Below, in pieces: positions 24,554 through 32,691 of a DNA stretch of 64,000 nt. Position 1 is the stretch's first letter; the number at the start of each line of letters is the position of its first letter. A model generated the notes under the pieces. The model saw only the letters and a list, made by a program, of their open reading frames with translations. It had not been told where the DNA came from and did no database searches. The stretch is from assembly GCF_027286305.1 (NCBI RefSeq), contig NZ_CP114599.1, forward strand, positions 2,046,001 to 2,110,000. The letters are read 5' to 3'. Both the position numbers and the translations under genes were made by a program. Source of the DNA: Phenylobacterium sp. NIBR 498073. GTDB lineage: Bacteria > Pseudomonadota > Alphaproteobacteria > Caulobacterales > Caulobacteraceae.

Positions 24554-25237
24554 ATGCGTACGGTCGGACTGCTGGGCGGGATGAGCGCCGAGAGCACGAC
24601 GCTTTACTATCAGGCCATGAACCGGCTGGTGCGCGAGCGGCTGGGCGGCCTGCACTCCATCCAGCTGCTGATGTGGTCGGTGGACTTCGCGCCGATCGCC
24701 CGGATGCAGGCCGACGGCGACTGGCAGGCCGCCGGCGAAGTGTTGGCCCAGGCCGCAGCGCGGCTGGAGCGGGCCGGCGCCGAGGCGATCATGATCGGGG
24801 CCAACACCATGCATCTCGTCGCCGACCAGGTGCAGGCGGCGGTGAGCGTGCCGCTCATCCACATCGCCGACGCCACCGCCGATGCGGTCAAGACGGCCGG
24901 CTGCTCGCGGCCGCTGCTGCTGGCCACCCGCTTCACCATGGAAAAGCCGTTCTATCGCGAGCGGCTGAAGGTCCAGGGAGTCGAGGCCAGCATCCCTAGC
25001 GACGCCGAACGCGAGCGGCTGCACGCGATCATCTATGACGAGCTGTGCCAGGGCGTGATTTCGCCCGCCTCGAAGACCGAGGTGCTGGCGATGATCGCCC
25101 GGGCCGCGGGCGCCGACTGCGTGATCTTCGGCTGCACCGAGGTCGGCCTGCTGCTGTCGCCGGACGATCTGGACCGGCCGGTGATCGACACCGCCCTGGT
25201 GCACGCCCGGGCTGGCGTCGACTTCGCCCTGGGCTAA
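24554..25237 (+). CDS. Aspartate/glutamate racemase family protein, altered active site
   Basis: 227-aa protein of the YgeA-like racemase family, ATG 24554. The fold markers are VGLLGGMSAESTTLYYQAMN at the N-terminus, PLIHIADATADAV, LLLATRFTMEKPFYRERL, and VIFGCTEVGLLLS with the C-terminal catalytic Cys. The N-terminal catalytic position (Cys in most members, Thr in the E. coli enzyme, directly before Asn in xNTMH) is Ala here (IGANTMH). Racemisation by the usual two-base mechanism is therefore doubtful. Family placement is firm; activity is not. Confidence 0.88.
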   Translation: MRTVGLLGGMSAESTTLYYQAMNRLVRERLGGLHSIQLLMWSVDFAPIARMQADGDWQAAGEVLAQAAARLERAGAEAIMIGANTMHLVADQVQAAVSVPLIHIADATADAVKTAGCSRPLLLATRFTMEKPFYRERLKVQGVEASIPSDAERERLHAIIYDELCQGVISPASKTEVLAMIARAAGADCVIFGCTEVGLLLSPDDLDRPVIDTALVHARAGVDFALG

Positions 25238-25241
25238 GGCC

Positions 25242-25871
25242 TCACAGCAGCCGCTCGTCGCTGTCCAGCTGGAACGGGGGCTCCTCGTCGTCGTCTTGGG
25301 CGGCGTCGGGGGCGGGGCCCGGCATGGCGGCCGCGACGCGCGGGGCGATCGGACGGCGCAGGATCGCCTCGGCGCGCGCCAGCCAGCGGTTGGCCTCCTG
25401 CATGGCGTCGCTGGGCGAGGTCGCCCGCCGGCGCGCCTCATCGCCGGCCAGCCACAGGTCCAGGTCGAAGTCGGGATGGTGCGGGTCGTCGAAGATCAGC
25501 CGCAGCGTCACCCGCGCGGCGTGCTCCAGCGTCTGGTCGAGGGCGCGGCGGGGCTCGCCGCGATAGGCGCGCGCCACCACCTGGCCGTCGACGATCACCT
25601 CGGCGCCCATGAGCTCGTCCAGGCGGTAGATCAGCAGCCAGGCCCCGGCGTCCCAGGCCACGCCCATCAGCCCGGTCGAGGTGTTGAACCCCGCGCCCCG
25701 GCCGCGCCCGCGAGCGATGATCACGGCTTCGGCCGGTCCCTTCAGGACTCGCTTCAGCGCGCGCCGGATGCGCCGCTCCTCGTCCATCAGCCAGGCGGCC
25801 GCGCTGCCGAGCAGGGTCACGACCACGCCGGCCAGCGCCAACAGCAGGAAAAGCCTGGGCCATTCGTTCAT
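25242..25871 (-). CDS. Hypothetical membrane-anchored protein
   Basis: 209-aa protein with one N-terminal hydrophobic segment (LFLLLALAGVVVTLLGSAAAWL) followed by a basic patch (EERRIRRALKRVLKG), then a soluble alpha/beta domain (GRGAGFNTSTGLMGVAWDAGAWLLIY, EVIVDGQVVARAYRGEPRRAL) and an acidic, disordered C-terminus. No known family is recognised. ATG 25871; convergent with the racemase-like gene, ending 5 bp from it. Confidence 0.68.
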   Translation of the reverse strand: MNEWPRLFLLLALAGVVVTLLGSAAAWLMDEERRIRRALKRVLKGPAEAVIIARGRGRGAGFNTSTGLMGVAWDAGAWLLIYRLDELMGAEVIVDGQVVARAYRGEPRRALDQTLEHAARVTLRLIFDDPHHPDFDLDLWLAGDEARRRATSPSDAMQEANRWLARAEAILRRPIAPRVAAAMPGPAPDAAQDDDEEPPFQLDSDERLL

Positions 25872-25989
25872 GCCTGGACGCTAGCGCCGTTCGCAAAGGC
25901 CGAGAAGACCAGCCGCCAGCCAATGATTGAAGTGTCACGCAGCTGATGTCTCATATGGCGCGACGATCGTCGGATGACAGGAGCGCGAC

Positions 25990-26373
25990 ATGGGTCTGCT
26001 GGACAGCATTCTGGGCGGGGCGGGCGGCGATGGATCGCCGATCGGCGCCATCACCGATCTTCTTGGCCAACAGCAAGGCGGGCTGGGCGGCCTGCTCGGC
26101 GCTTTCGAACAAGGCGGTCTGGGCGAAATCGCCAAGTCGTGGGTCTCGACCGGGGGCAACCTGCCGATTTCGGCCGAGCAGATCCAGGCGGTGCTGTCCT
26201 CGGGCATGCTCGCCGACTTCGCAGCCAAGCTGGGCGTCGATCCGCAGGCGGCGGCCGGCACGCTGGCCCAGGTGCTGCCCCAGGTGATCGACCAACTCAC
26301 TCCGAACGGTCAGGTCGCCGCTGGCGGCGGGCTGGGCGGCCTCGCCGACATCCTGGGCAAGCTCAGGGGCTAG
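25990..26373 (+). CDS. YidB-like DUF937 protein
   Basis: 127-aa Gly/Ala/Leu-rich protein of the YidB/DUF937 family. Diagnostic parts are MGLLDSILGG at the start, GLGEIAKSWVSTGGNLPISAEQIQAVL in the middle, and VLPQVIDQLTPNGQV near the end. Family function is unknown; members are small soluble helical proteins. It ends inside the convergent next gene with an 11-bp overlap. ATG 25990 follows AGGAGCG. Confidence 0.88.
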   Translation: MGLLDSILGGAGGDGSPIGAITDLLGQQQGGLGGLLGAFEQGGLGEIAKSWVSTGGNLPISAEQIQAVLSSGMLADFAAKLGVDPQAAAGTLAQVLPQVIDQLTPNGQVAAGGGLGGLADILGKLRG

Positions 26374-26965
26374 GGTCGCTGGACCACCAGCGCTTCAGGC
26401 TCCGCAGGATGCGCCAGCTGACATAGATCACGCCGAGCGCGCAGAGCAGCAGGCCGACCGCCACCGCAATGGCGATGTGCGGCTGGCTGAGCACCAGCCA
26501 CAGGCCGCCGGCGGTCATCACGTCCTCAAAGCCGCTGACAGCGACGTTGCTGACCGGTTCGGGGCTGGTGTTCACCGCCGCGCGGGCGCTGGCCTTGGCG
26601 CTGTGGCTGAGCAGCGCCGCGCCGCCGCCCAGCATGAACACCACCACCTGCCAGGCCGGGTCGGAAGCGTCGACAATGGCCAGGGCCAGCAGCGCTCCGC
26701 CCAGCGGGCCGACCAAGGTGTGCGCGCCGTCCCAGAGGGTGTCGAACCACATCACCTTGTCGGCGACCAGTTCGGCGACCGCGCCCAAGGCGGCGACGCC
26801 GATCACCCAGGGATTGGCGAGCGCGTCCAGGGCCTGGATCTTCTGCGGCAGGTCAATGACCCCGAACCGCATGGCCAGACCCACGGCGGCGATGCAGGCA
26901 TAGAGCCGCCAGCCCGCCAGAAAGCTCAGGCTCGCGGCCACTCCGACCAGTTCGACCGCGCCCAT
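26363..26965 (-). CDS. DUF4126 family membrane protein
   Basis: 200-aa polytopic protein with about five hydrophobic helices, matching the DUF4126 family by its start (LVGVAASLSFLAGWRLYACI), ALANPWVIGVAALGAVAELVADKVMWFDTLWD, and the Gly-rich segment between. It ends in a basic cytoplasmic tail (LRSLKRWWSS). Unknown function. It overlaps the convergent YidB-like gene by 11 bp, so read-through antisense transcription is possible. Confidence 0.82.
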   Translation of the reverse strand: MGAVELVGVAASLSFLAGWRLYACIAAVGLAMRFGVIDLPQKIQALDALANPWVIGVAALGAVAELVADKVMWFDTLWDGAHTLVGPLGGALLALAIVDASDPAWQVVVFMLGGGAALLSHSAKASARAAVNTSPEPVSNVAVSGFEDVMTAGGLWLVLSQPHIAIAVAVGLLLCALGVIYVSWRILRSLKRWWSSDPSP

Positions 26966-27026
26966 GGCCCGATCTCCCAGCAGCTTCTCGCGGTGAGGCT
27001 AGCCCCGATCAACCGGGAGGTGAAGC

Positions 27027-27830
27027 TCAGCGCTGGAAGTTGAAAACGTAGGCTTCCTGCAACAGGTTGTTCTCGCGCATGAACTCGGCCATCGACTCGT
27101 AGGTCGCGGTGCGGACCGTGCCGTCCTGGTCGTCGGTGCGCAGCCGTTGGTCTGCGATCGGCCCGAACAGTCGCACCACGGCGTTGGTCTTCACGACCGT
27201 TGGCTCGTAATGGGCCTTCAGGTTGGCGGTGATCCGCTGCGGATCGTCCGTCTGCCAGATCGCCGCGCCGATGACGTTCAACATGAAGTTGTTGCAGTTC
27301 TGGTACTTGCGGGCCCACGGATTGGCGACCAGCGAGTAGGCCGGGTTGTGGACCTTCTGGTAGGTCGGGCTGTCGATCACGGCCAGGATGCGGCGCTGCA
27401 TTTCCGGGCTCGGGATGATCACCGCCATGTCGTCGACGGTGGAGCCGCGGGTGAAGTCCAGCGGGAAGTCCTGGACCAGGCGGCTCTCGATCTTCGACCA
27501 GTCGGTCCCGTTGCCTGCATAGAGGTTGTAGACGGCGTACCCCTTCATCGTCCCGCCGTCGGCGGTCTTGATGTCGCGATAGACCCAGAACGCGCCGTGG
27601 GTATAGGCGATGCCCTCGGGCAGTTGATCGCGCATGCGTCCGGCGCGGAACACCATAGCCACCCGCGCGCCCTTGGCGGCGAGGTCGCGCTCGACCTGCT
27701 TTGAGAACGCGGCGGCCTGTTCGGCGCTCAGGTGCTGGGAGATCGCGCGGACGGAGCTGTCCTGCGCGCTCGCCGGCACGGCGGCGGCGCTCAGCGCCGC
27801 CGCGACCAGCGCGGCTTGAAGGGCTTTCAT
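27027..27830 (-). CDS. Exported DUF2145 family protein
   Basis: 267-aa protein with a Sec signal peptide (ALVAAALSAAAVPASAQD, cleavage after ASA). The mature part has the DUF2145 pattern: VAMVFRAGRMRDQLPEGIAYTHGAFWVYRD, a conserved His in that block, later NCNNFMLNVIGAAIW with a Cys that may form an active-site pair with the His, suggesting an NlpC/P60-like peptidase fold; that last point is inference. ATG 27830 overlaps the stop of the upstream exported gene, so the two form an operon. Confidence 0.82.
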   Translation of the reverse strand: MKALQAALVAAALSAAAVPASAQDSSVRAISQHLSAEQAAAFSKQVERDLAAKGARVAMVFRAGRMRDQLPEGIAYTHGAFWVYRDIKTADGGTMKGYAVYNLYAGNGTDWSKIESRLVQDFPLDFTRGSTVDDMAVIIPSPEMQRRILAVIDSPTYQKVHNPAYSLVANPWARKYQNCNNFMLNVIGAAIWQTDDPQRITANLKAHYEPTVVKTNAVVRLFGPIADQRLRTDDQDGTVRTATYESMAEFMRENNLLQEAYVFNFQR

Positions 27831-28207
27831 CAGGGGGTCGGCTTCTGGGCGTTGTAGGGCACTGCGGGCATGGCGTCGGGCGAGACGACCACCTTGTCGT
27901 CGACCTTCAGCGGGCCGGAGGCGAAGTCGGCCGAGGCTCCAGCCGCTTCGGACAGGCCGCCGCCGACCGCGGCCGAGCCTGCGCCGACGCTCACGGCCGC
28001 GGATCCCGCGGCCCCCGAACCGGCCGCCGCGACGCTGACGGGTACGGCGGCGACGCCCACCACGGCCTGCACGCCCGCAGCAGCGAGGTGACCGACCGCC
28101 TCGGACGAGGCGCCGCTGGCGGCCGAGGCGTTGGCGGCGCTGTCCTGGGCCAGGGCCGGCGCGGCGCCTGCGCCAAGGGCGAGCGCCGCAATCATGAGAA
28201 CGCGCAT
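27830..28207 (-). CDS. Exported Ala/Gly/Ser-rich hypothetical protein
   Basis: 125-aa low-complexity protein. A clear signal peptide (VLMIAALALGAGAAPALAQD) is followed by ~80 residues of Ala, Gly, Ser and Val repeats (for example AVVGVAAVPVSVAAAGSGAA) and a short conserved-looking end, KVDDKVVVSPDAMPAVPYN. Its stop overlaps the start of the DUF2145 gene by one base. Probably periplasmic; role unknown. Low complexity lowers confidence, but the signal peptide and coupling support it. Confidence 0.7.
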   Translation of the reverse strand: MRVLMIAALALGAGAAPALAQDSAANASAASGASSEAVGHLAAAGVQAVVGVAAVPVSVAAAGSGAAGSAAVSVGAGSAAVGGGLSEAAGASADFASGPLKVDDKVVVSPDAMPAVPYNAQKPTP

Positions 28208-28278
28208 GTGAACACCTCCGATGAGTTCATGGTGCAGCTAGGATCGGGCCGGAATTGCGGCAAACGCTTTGCGACGAA

Positions 28279-29058
28279 CTAGACTTCCAGTTCGACGACC
28301 AGGGGCACGTGGTCGGACGGCTTGTCCCAACCGCGAACGTCCTTGTGGATGACGCAGCCGCGCAGCAGGTCCGCCGCCTGGGGCGAGAGCAGGGCGTGGT
28401 CGATCCGGATGCCGTTGTTCCGCTGCCAGGCGCCGGCCTGATAGTCCCAGAAAGTGTAGGCGCCCGGCGAGCCGTCGGCGGTCATGAAGGCTTCGGTCAG
28501 CCCCAGCCATTGCAGGGCCCGGAACGCTTCGCGGCTCTGCGGCTGGAAGAGGGCGTCGCCCAGCCAGTTCTCGGGATGGGCCGCGTCGCGCGCCTCGGGG
28601 ATGACGTTGTAGTCGCCGACCAGGGCCAGCGGCTCCTCGTAGCTCAGCAGTTCGCGTGCGTGGGCGTTGAGTCGCGCCATCCAGTTCAGCTTATAGTCGA
28701 ACTTCTCGGTTCCGATCGGATTGCCGTTGGGCAGGTAGATCGAAGCGACGCGGACCGGGCGAGGGCCGCTGATCACCGCCTCGAGGTAGCGCGCCTGCTC
28801 GTCGGCGTCGTCGCCGGGCAGGCCCCTGCGGACGTCCTCCAGCGGGGCCTTTGAGAGGATCGCCACGCCGTTGTAGGTCTTCTGGCCGTGAACGGCGACG
28901 TTGTAGCCCAGGCGCTCGAAGGCCTCGGCTGGGAACTTCTCGTCGACGCACTTGATTTCCTGCAGGCAGGCGACGTCCGGGGCGGCCTCCTCGAACCAAC
29001 GCAGCACCGTTTCGAGGCGTGCGTTGACAGAATTTACGTTCCAGGTCGCGATGCGCAT
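28279..29058 (-). CDS. xth: Exodeoxyribonuclease III
   Basis: 259-aa AP endonuclease/3'-5' exonuclease for base-excision repair. Motifs of the ExoIII family are in order: MRIATWNVNSVNARL (Asn), CLQEIKC (catalytic Glu), SIYLPNGNPIGTEKFDYKL, LVGDYNVIPEARD, and near the end NGIRIDHALLS and KPSDHVPLVVELEV (Asp-His). Full length. ATG 29058. It stands alone between a minus-strand envelope pair and a divergent CsgG-like gene. Confidence 0.96.
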   Translation of the reverse strand: MRIATWNVNSVNARLETVLRWFEEAAPDVACLQEIKCVDEKFPAEAFERLGYNVAVHGQKTYNGVAILSKAPLEDVRRGLPGDDADEQARYLEAVISGPRPVRVASIYLPNGNPIGTEKFDYKLNWMARLNAHARELLSYEEPLALVGDYNVIPEARDAAHPENWLGDALFQPQSREAFRALQWLGLTEAFMTADGSPGAYTFWDYQAGAWQRNNGIRIDHALLSPQAADLLRGCVIHKDVRGWDKPSDHVPLVVELEV

Positions 29059-29188
29059 CGACTGCTCCAGCTAGGGGTGGGGACGCTAGTGGCGCCGACT
29101 GCGTGGCTCAAGCCCCGCGAACGCACGTGACCTTGTCGCAATGATAGTCTAGCTACCTGCGACCAATTGTCATTGCACGGGGGTATTC

Positions 29189-30160
29189 ATGTCGCGTTTT
29201 GCAAAGCTGGCCATGGTCGGCGCAGCGGTGCTGACTGCGGCGCCGGTCGGTGCGTTCGCCCAGGGCCGTCCGGCCAAGGCGTCCAACGCTCAGAAGATGC
29301 AGGAAGCCGCGTCGGCCGAGGTGCCGCGTTGCACCCGCAAGCTCGGCACGCTTTCCATCACCAACGGCGACGATCCGCGCGGCTGGAACCAGTACAACCT
29401 TGCGCCGCCGGCCAAGCTTCTGCGCTCGATCGTTCAACGCTCGGGCTGCTTCAACCTGGTGGACCGTGGTGCGGGCCTCAACGCCGCCCAAGCCGAACGC
29501 GACATCGGCGCGGGCCTGGGCATGCAGCGCGGCTCGAATGTCGGCCAAGGTCAGATCAAGGCTGCGGACTACGTCCTGGTGGCAGAAGTGCAGGCCGCCG
29601 ACGGCAATGCTGGCGGCTCGGCCCTGGCCGGCATCGCCGGCGGCCTGATCGGCGGCACGGCCGGCGCGCTGGTCGGCGGCATCAAGACCCGCAAGCTGGA
29701 GGCCAACACCGTGCTGTCGCTGACCAACGTCCGCACCACCGAAACGGTGTCGGTGACCGACGGCTACGCGGTGAAGAACGACATCGGTTGGAGCGCCGGC
29801 GGCGGCGGCTTTGGGACGACCGGCTTCGGCGGCGCCGTCGGCGGCGGCTACGAAGACACCGAGACCGGCCGCATCGTCACCCTGGCCTTCATCCAGGCCT
29901 ATTCGAAGATGGTCAACGAACTCGGCCTGGTCTCGGCCTCGCCGGGCGCGGCCCAGGCCTCGCCGGCCAAGACCTTCACCGCCACGGCGCCGGTGAACAT
30001 GCGCCGCACGCCGGACGCCAAGGGCGCCCTGGTCCGTGCGCTGAACCCGGGGGCGATCCTCTATCCGACCGGCCAGAAGAACGGCCTGTGGTGGGAAGTC
30101 GCCGACGAGAACGACAATGTCGGCTGGGTGCTGAACACCAAGCTCGAACCCTCCCGCTAG
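29189..30160 (+). CDS. CsgG-like outer-membrane protein with SH3-type domain
   Basis: 323-aa exported protein. The signal peptide is FAKLAMVGAAVLTAAPVGAFAQG. The middle resembles the CsgG/penicillin-binding activator LpoB type: LLRSIVQRSGCFNLVDRG, then a glycine-rich block ALAGIAGGLIGGTAGALVGGIKTRKLEANTVLS (shortened) and MVNELGLV. The last ~55 residues are a bacterial SH3-like domain (APVNMRRTPDAKGALVRALN, GLWWEVADENDNVGWV). No curli genes are near. A strong terminator follows. Confidence 0.8.
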   Translation: MSRFAKLAMVGAAVLTAAPVGAFAQGRPAKASNAQKMQEAASAEVPRCTRKLGTLSITNGDDPRGWNQYNLAPPAKLLRSIVQRSGCFNLVDRGAGLNAAQAERDIGAGLGMQRGSNVGQGQIKAADYVLVAEVQAADGNAGGSALAGIAGGLIGGTAGALVGGIKTRKLEANTVLSLTNVRTTETVSVTDGYAVKNDIGWSAGGGGFGTTGFGGAVGGGYEDTETGRIVTLAFIQAYSKMVNELGLVSASPGAAQASPAKTFTATAPVNMRRTPDAKGALVRALNPGAILYPTGQKNGLWWEVADENDNVGWVLNTKLEPSR

Positions 30161-30172
30161 GGTTCGAAACAG

Positions 30173-30201
30173 GGGCGGGGGCCGCGGCTCCCGCCCTTTT
30201 T
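30173..30201 (+). terminator. Rho-independent terminator
   Basis: GGGCGGG (30173-30179) pairs with CCCGCCC (30190-30196) around a GC-rich inner stem, followed directly by TTTTT (30197-30201), 13 bp after the stop of the CsgG-like gene. Also lies just beyond the 3' end of the convergent erpA. Confidence 0.88.
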
Positions 30202-30209
30202 GATTCGCG

Positions 30210-30542
30210 CTAGATCGAGAAGCTGACGCCGCAGCCGCAGCTGGACTTGGCGTTGGGGTTGCGGACCTTGAACTCGGCGCCGGCCAGTTCGTCGACGAAG
30301 TCGATCTCCGAGCCTTTCAGCAGCACCAGCGACATCTCGTCGACCAGGGCCGCGGCGCCGTCGCGCTCGATCTTCAGGTCGTCGGGCTGGGCGGCGTCCA
30401 CCAGGTCGAACTGGTACTGGAAGCCGGAGCAGCCGCCGCCCTCGACCGCGATGCGCAGCATGATCGGCTTGCCTTCGGCGGCGCCGATTTCGTGCAGCCG
30501 CTTGGCGGCGGCGGGCGAGAGTGTGAGTTCGGTCGTAGTCAT
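30210..30542 (-). CDS. erpA: Iron-sulfur cluster insertion protein ErpA
   Basis: 110-aa A-type carrier (HesB/IscA family) delivering Fe-S clusters to apoproteins. The three conserved cysteines are in GGGCSGFQY and SSCGCGVSF. The family start TELTLSPAAAKRLHEIGAAEG is present, and NAKSSCGCG with the acidic EGGGC block is as in ErpA. ATG 30542. It is divergent to dgt by 78 bp. IscA or SufA cannot be completely excluded, but an isolated gene outside the suf cluster suits ErpA. Confidence 0.92.
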   Translation of the reverse strand: MTTTELTLSPAAAKRLHEIGAAEGKPIMLRIAVEGGGCSGFQYQFDLVDAAQPDDLKIERDGAAALVDEMSLVLLKGSEIDFVDELAGAEFKVRNPNAKSSCGCGVSFSI

Positions 30543-30620
30543 ACTGCGGAAAACCTCTGCCTGGACTATATGAGATCGCCAAGCCCTTCGTCCAAGAGGG
30601 CGTCGTCAAACTGAGACCCG

Positions 30621-31793
30621 ATGATCCTTCCGCCCCGCGCGCCCTACGCCGAAGATCCCACCAAATCCTTGGGCCGTAAGGTGTCCGAGCCGGAGAGCCG
30701 CACCCGCACGCCCTTCGCGCGCGATCGCGACCGGATCATCCACGCGACGGCGTTCCGGCGACTCAAGGAAAAGACCCAGGTGTTCGTGGCGCACGAGGGC
30801 GACCATTTCCGCACCCGGCTGACCCATTCGCTGGAAGTGGCGCAGATCGCGCGCTCGGTCGCCACGGCCCTCGGTTTCGAGCCGGATCTGGCCGAGACCA
30901 TCGCCCTGGCCCACGATCTCGGCCACCCGCCGTTCGGTCACGCCGGCGAGGACGAGTTGCAGATCCAGATGGAGAAGTACGGCGGCTTCGACCACAACGT
31001 GCAGACCTTCCGGGTCGTCACCAAGCTGGAGCGCCGCTATCCCGGCTGGGACGGCCTGAACCTGACCTGGGAAACCCTGGAAGGGATCATCAAGCACAAC
31101 GGCCCGGTGGCCGATAAGCTGGACCGCCCGTCCTGGAATTCGATCGCCGAATTCGACACGGGCTACGACCTGCGCCTGTCGACCTGGGCCTCGGCGGAGG
31201 CCCAGGTGGCCGCCCTGGCCGACGACATCGCCTACAACAATCACGACGTGGACGACGGCGTCGCCGCCGGCCTGTTCACCCTCGACGACCTGCTGGACGT
31301 GCCGCTGATCGGGCCGATCCTGGCTGGCGTCTACAAGGACTATCCGGGCGTCGATCCGGTGATCACGCGACTGGAGGCTGTCCGGCGGATGATCGGGGCG
31401 ATGGTCGACGACGTTCTGGCTGAGACCCATCGTCGCGCCCTCGAGGCCAAGGTCGCCACGCCCGAGGACGTGCGCAACATGGACCACGCGCTCGTCTCCT
31501 TTTCACGGGACATGCTTGAGGACCTGTCGCGGCTGCGCGAGTTCCTGATGAACCGCATGTACCGCTACTGGAAGGTCAATCGAACCCGCAGCCAGGCCCG
31601 CCGCATTCTTGCCGAGATGTTCCAGTTGTTCATGGCTGAACCCGACGTTCTGCCGACGGAGTGGTTCGCTCGCTCGCAGAACCGCGACGAGGCCGGGCGG
31701 GCGCGAGTGGTGTGCGACTACATCGCCGGCATGACCGACCGGTTCGCCATCGAAGAGCACCGCCGACTTTTCCACCTCGACGTCTGGAATTAG
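30621..31793 (+). CDS. dgt: dGTPase-like deoxynucleoside triphosphate triphosphohydrolase
   Basis: 390-aa HD-superfamily enzyme hydrolysing dNTPs to deoxynucleosides and triphosphate, of the shorter Dgt type 2 branch. The HD motif is spread over [20 protein letters not shown] and [20 protein letters not shown] (His, His-Asp), with [14 protein letters not shown] holding the last metal Asp. The N-terminal [30 protein letters not shown] is typical. Full length. No argS gene follows it here; the next gene is the SPOR protein after 100 bp. Confidence 0.93.
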   Translation: MILPPRAPYAEDPTKSLGRKVSEPESRTRTPFARDRDRIIHATAFRRLKEKTQVFVAHEGDHFRTRLTHSLEVAQIARSVATALGFEPDLAETIALAHDLGHPPFGHAGEDELQIQMEKYGGFDHNVQTFRVVTKLERRYPGWDGLNLTWETLEGIIKHNGPVADKLDRPSWNSIAEFDTGYDLRLSTWASAEAQVAALADDIAYNNHDVDDGVAAGLFTLDDLLDVPLIGPILAGVYKDYPGVDPVITRLEAVRRMIGAMVDDVLAETHRRALEAKVATPEDVRNMDHALVSFSRDMLEDLSRLREFLMNRMYRYWKVNRTRSQARRILAEMFQLFMAEPDVLPTEWFARSQNRDEAGRARVVCDYIAGMTDRFAIEEHRRLFHLDVWN

Positions 31794-31893
31794 GCGTAGG
31801 GCTGGCTTCGAAGCCTCGGTCCCCTTCGGTAAACTCACCGAAACGCTGCGCGCGATTCGCGCTGCGGCCACCGAGTCCTTTTCGGAGCCTTCC

Positions 31894-32691
31894 ATGTCCG
31901 ACCCCGATCGCGGCGCCTATACGCCCCCGACCGATGCGCCGCTGTCCTTCGATGCGCGCCAGCCGGTGCGCGGGGGTGGTCCTGCGCCCGTCATGCTGAT
32001 CCTGAGCGCCCTGGTCCTCATCGCGCTCGTGGTCGCCATCATCATGTTCTACCGTTCCGGCGTGCGCGAGGCTGGCGATGCGCCGCGCACCGTCGGCACG
32101 CCGGTGGCCGAGATGAAGGCCCCGCCGCCGGCCGAGGCCCAGCCCGCCGATCCGGCCGCCGGCCTGCAGATCTATCATTCCGAGGACGGCTCCGAAGCGC
32201 CGGCCGCGCCGAACTTCACCGCGCCGCCGGAGCAGCCCCAGGCGCGTCCCGCCCCGGTGACCGTGCCGCCGCCGCCGCGTCCGGCCCCGACCTCGCCGGT
32301 CTCGGCCGCGCCGATCGCCCCGACCACCGCGGGCGGTCTGCGTCCGGCTGTGGCCCCGCCGGCCGCGCCGGTGACCAGGGTCACGCCGCCGGCGGCTCCC
32401 GCCCCCAAGTCGATCGACGCCGCGCTCGCTCAGGCGCCGGCCCCCAAGCCCGCCGCCGCGGGGGGGCCGGCCGCGGTGCAGATCGGCGCCTTCTCGTCGC
32501 AGGCGCTGGCGGATTCGGAGTGGAGCAAGGCTGTCGCGGGCGCGCCCGGCAAAGGCAAGAAGGTCGAGGCGGTCCAGAAGGGGACCTCGACCCTCTACCG
32601 CACCCAGGTCACCGGCTTCGCCAGCCGCGCCGAGGCTTCGGCCTTCTGCGACAAGCTGAAGGCGGCCGGCAAGAACTGCTTCGTAAAGTGA
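31894..32691 (+). CDS. SPOR domain membrane protein
   Basis: 265-aa bitopic inner-membrane protein: cytoplasmic N-terminus, one transmembrane helix (VMLILSALVLIALVVAIIMF, about residues 29-50), a ~130-residue Pro/Ala-rich periplasmic linker, and a C-terminal SPOR domain (AVQIGAFSSQALADSEW, TLYRTQVTGFASRAEASAF). SPOR domains bind denuded septal peptidoglycan, so it is likely recruited to the division site. The stop overlaps the nagZ start by 4 nt, joining cell-wall binding with cell-wall recycling. Confidence 0.9.
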   Translation: MSDPDRGAYTPPTDAPLSFDARQPVRGGGPAPVMLILSALVLIALVVAIIMFYRSGVREAGDAPRTVGTPVAEMKAPPPAEAQPADPAAGLQIYHSEDGSEAPAAPNFTAPPEQPQARPAPVTVPPPPRPAPTSPVSAAPIAPTTAGGLRPAVAPPAAPVTRVTPPAAPAPKSIDAALAQAPAPKPAAAGGPAAVQIGAFSSQALADSEWSKAVAGAPGKGKKVEAVQKGTSTLYRTQVTGFASRAEASAFCDKLKAAGKNCFVK

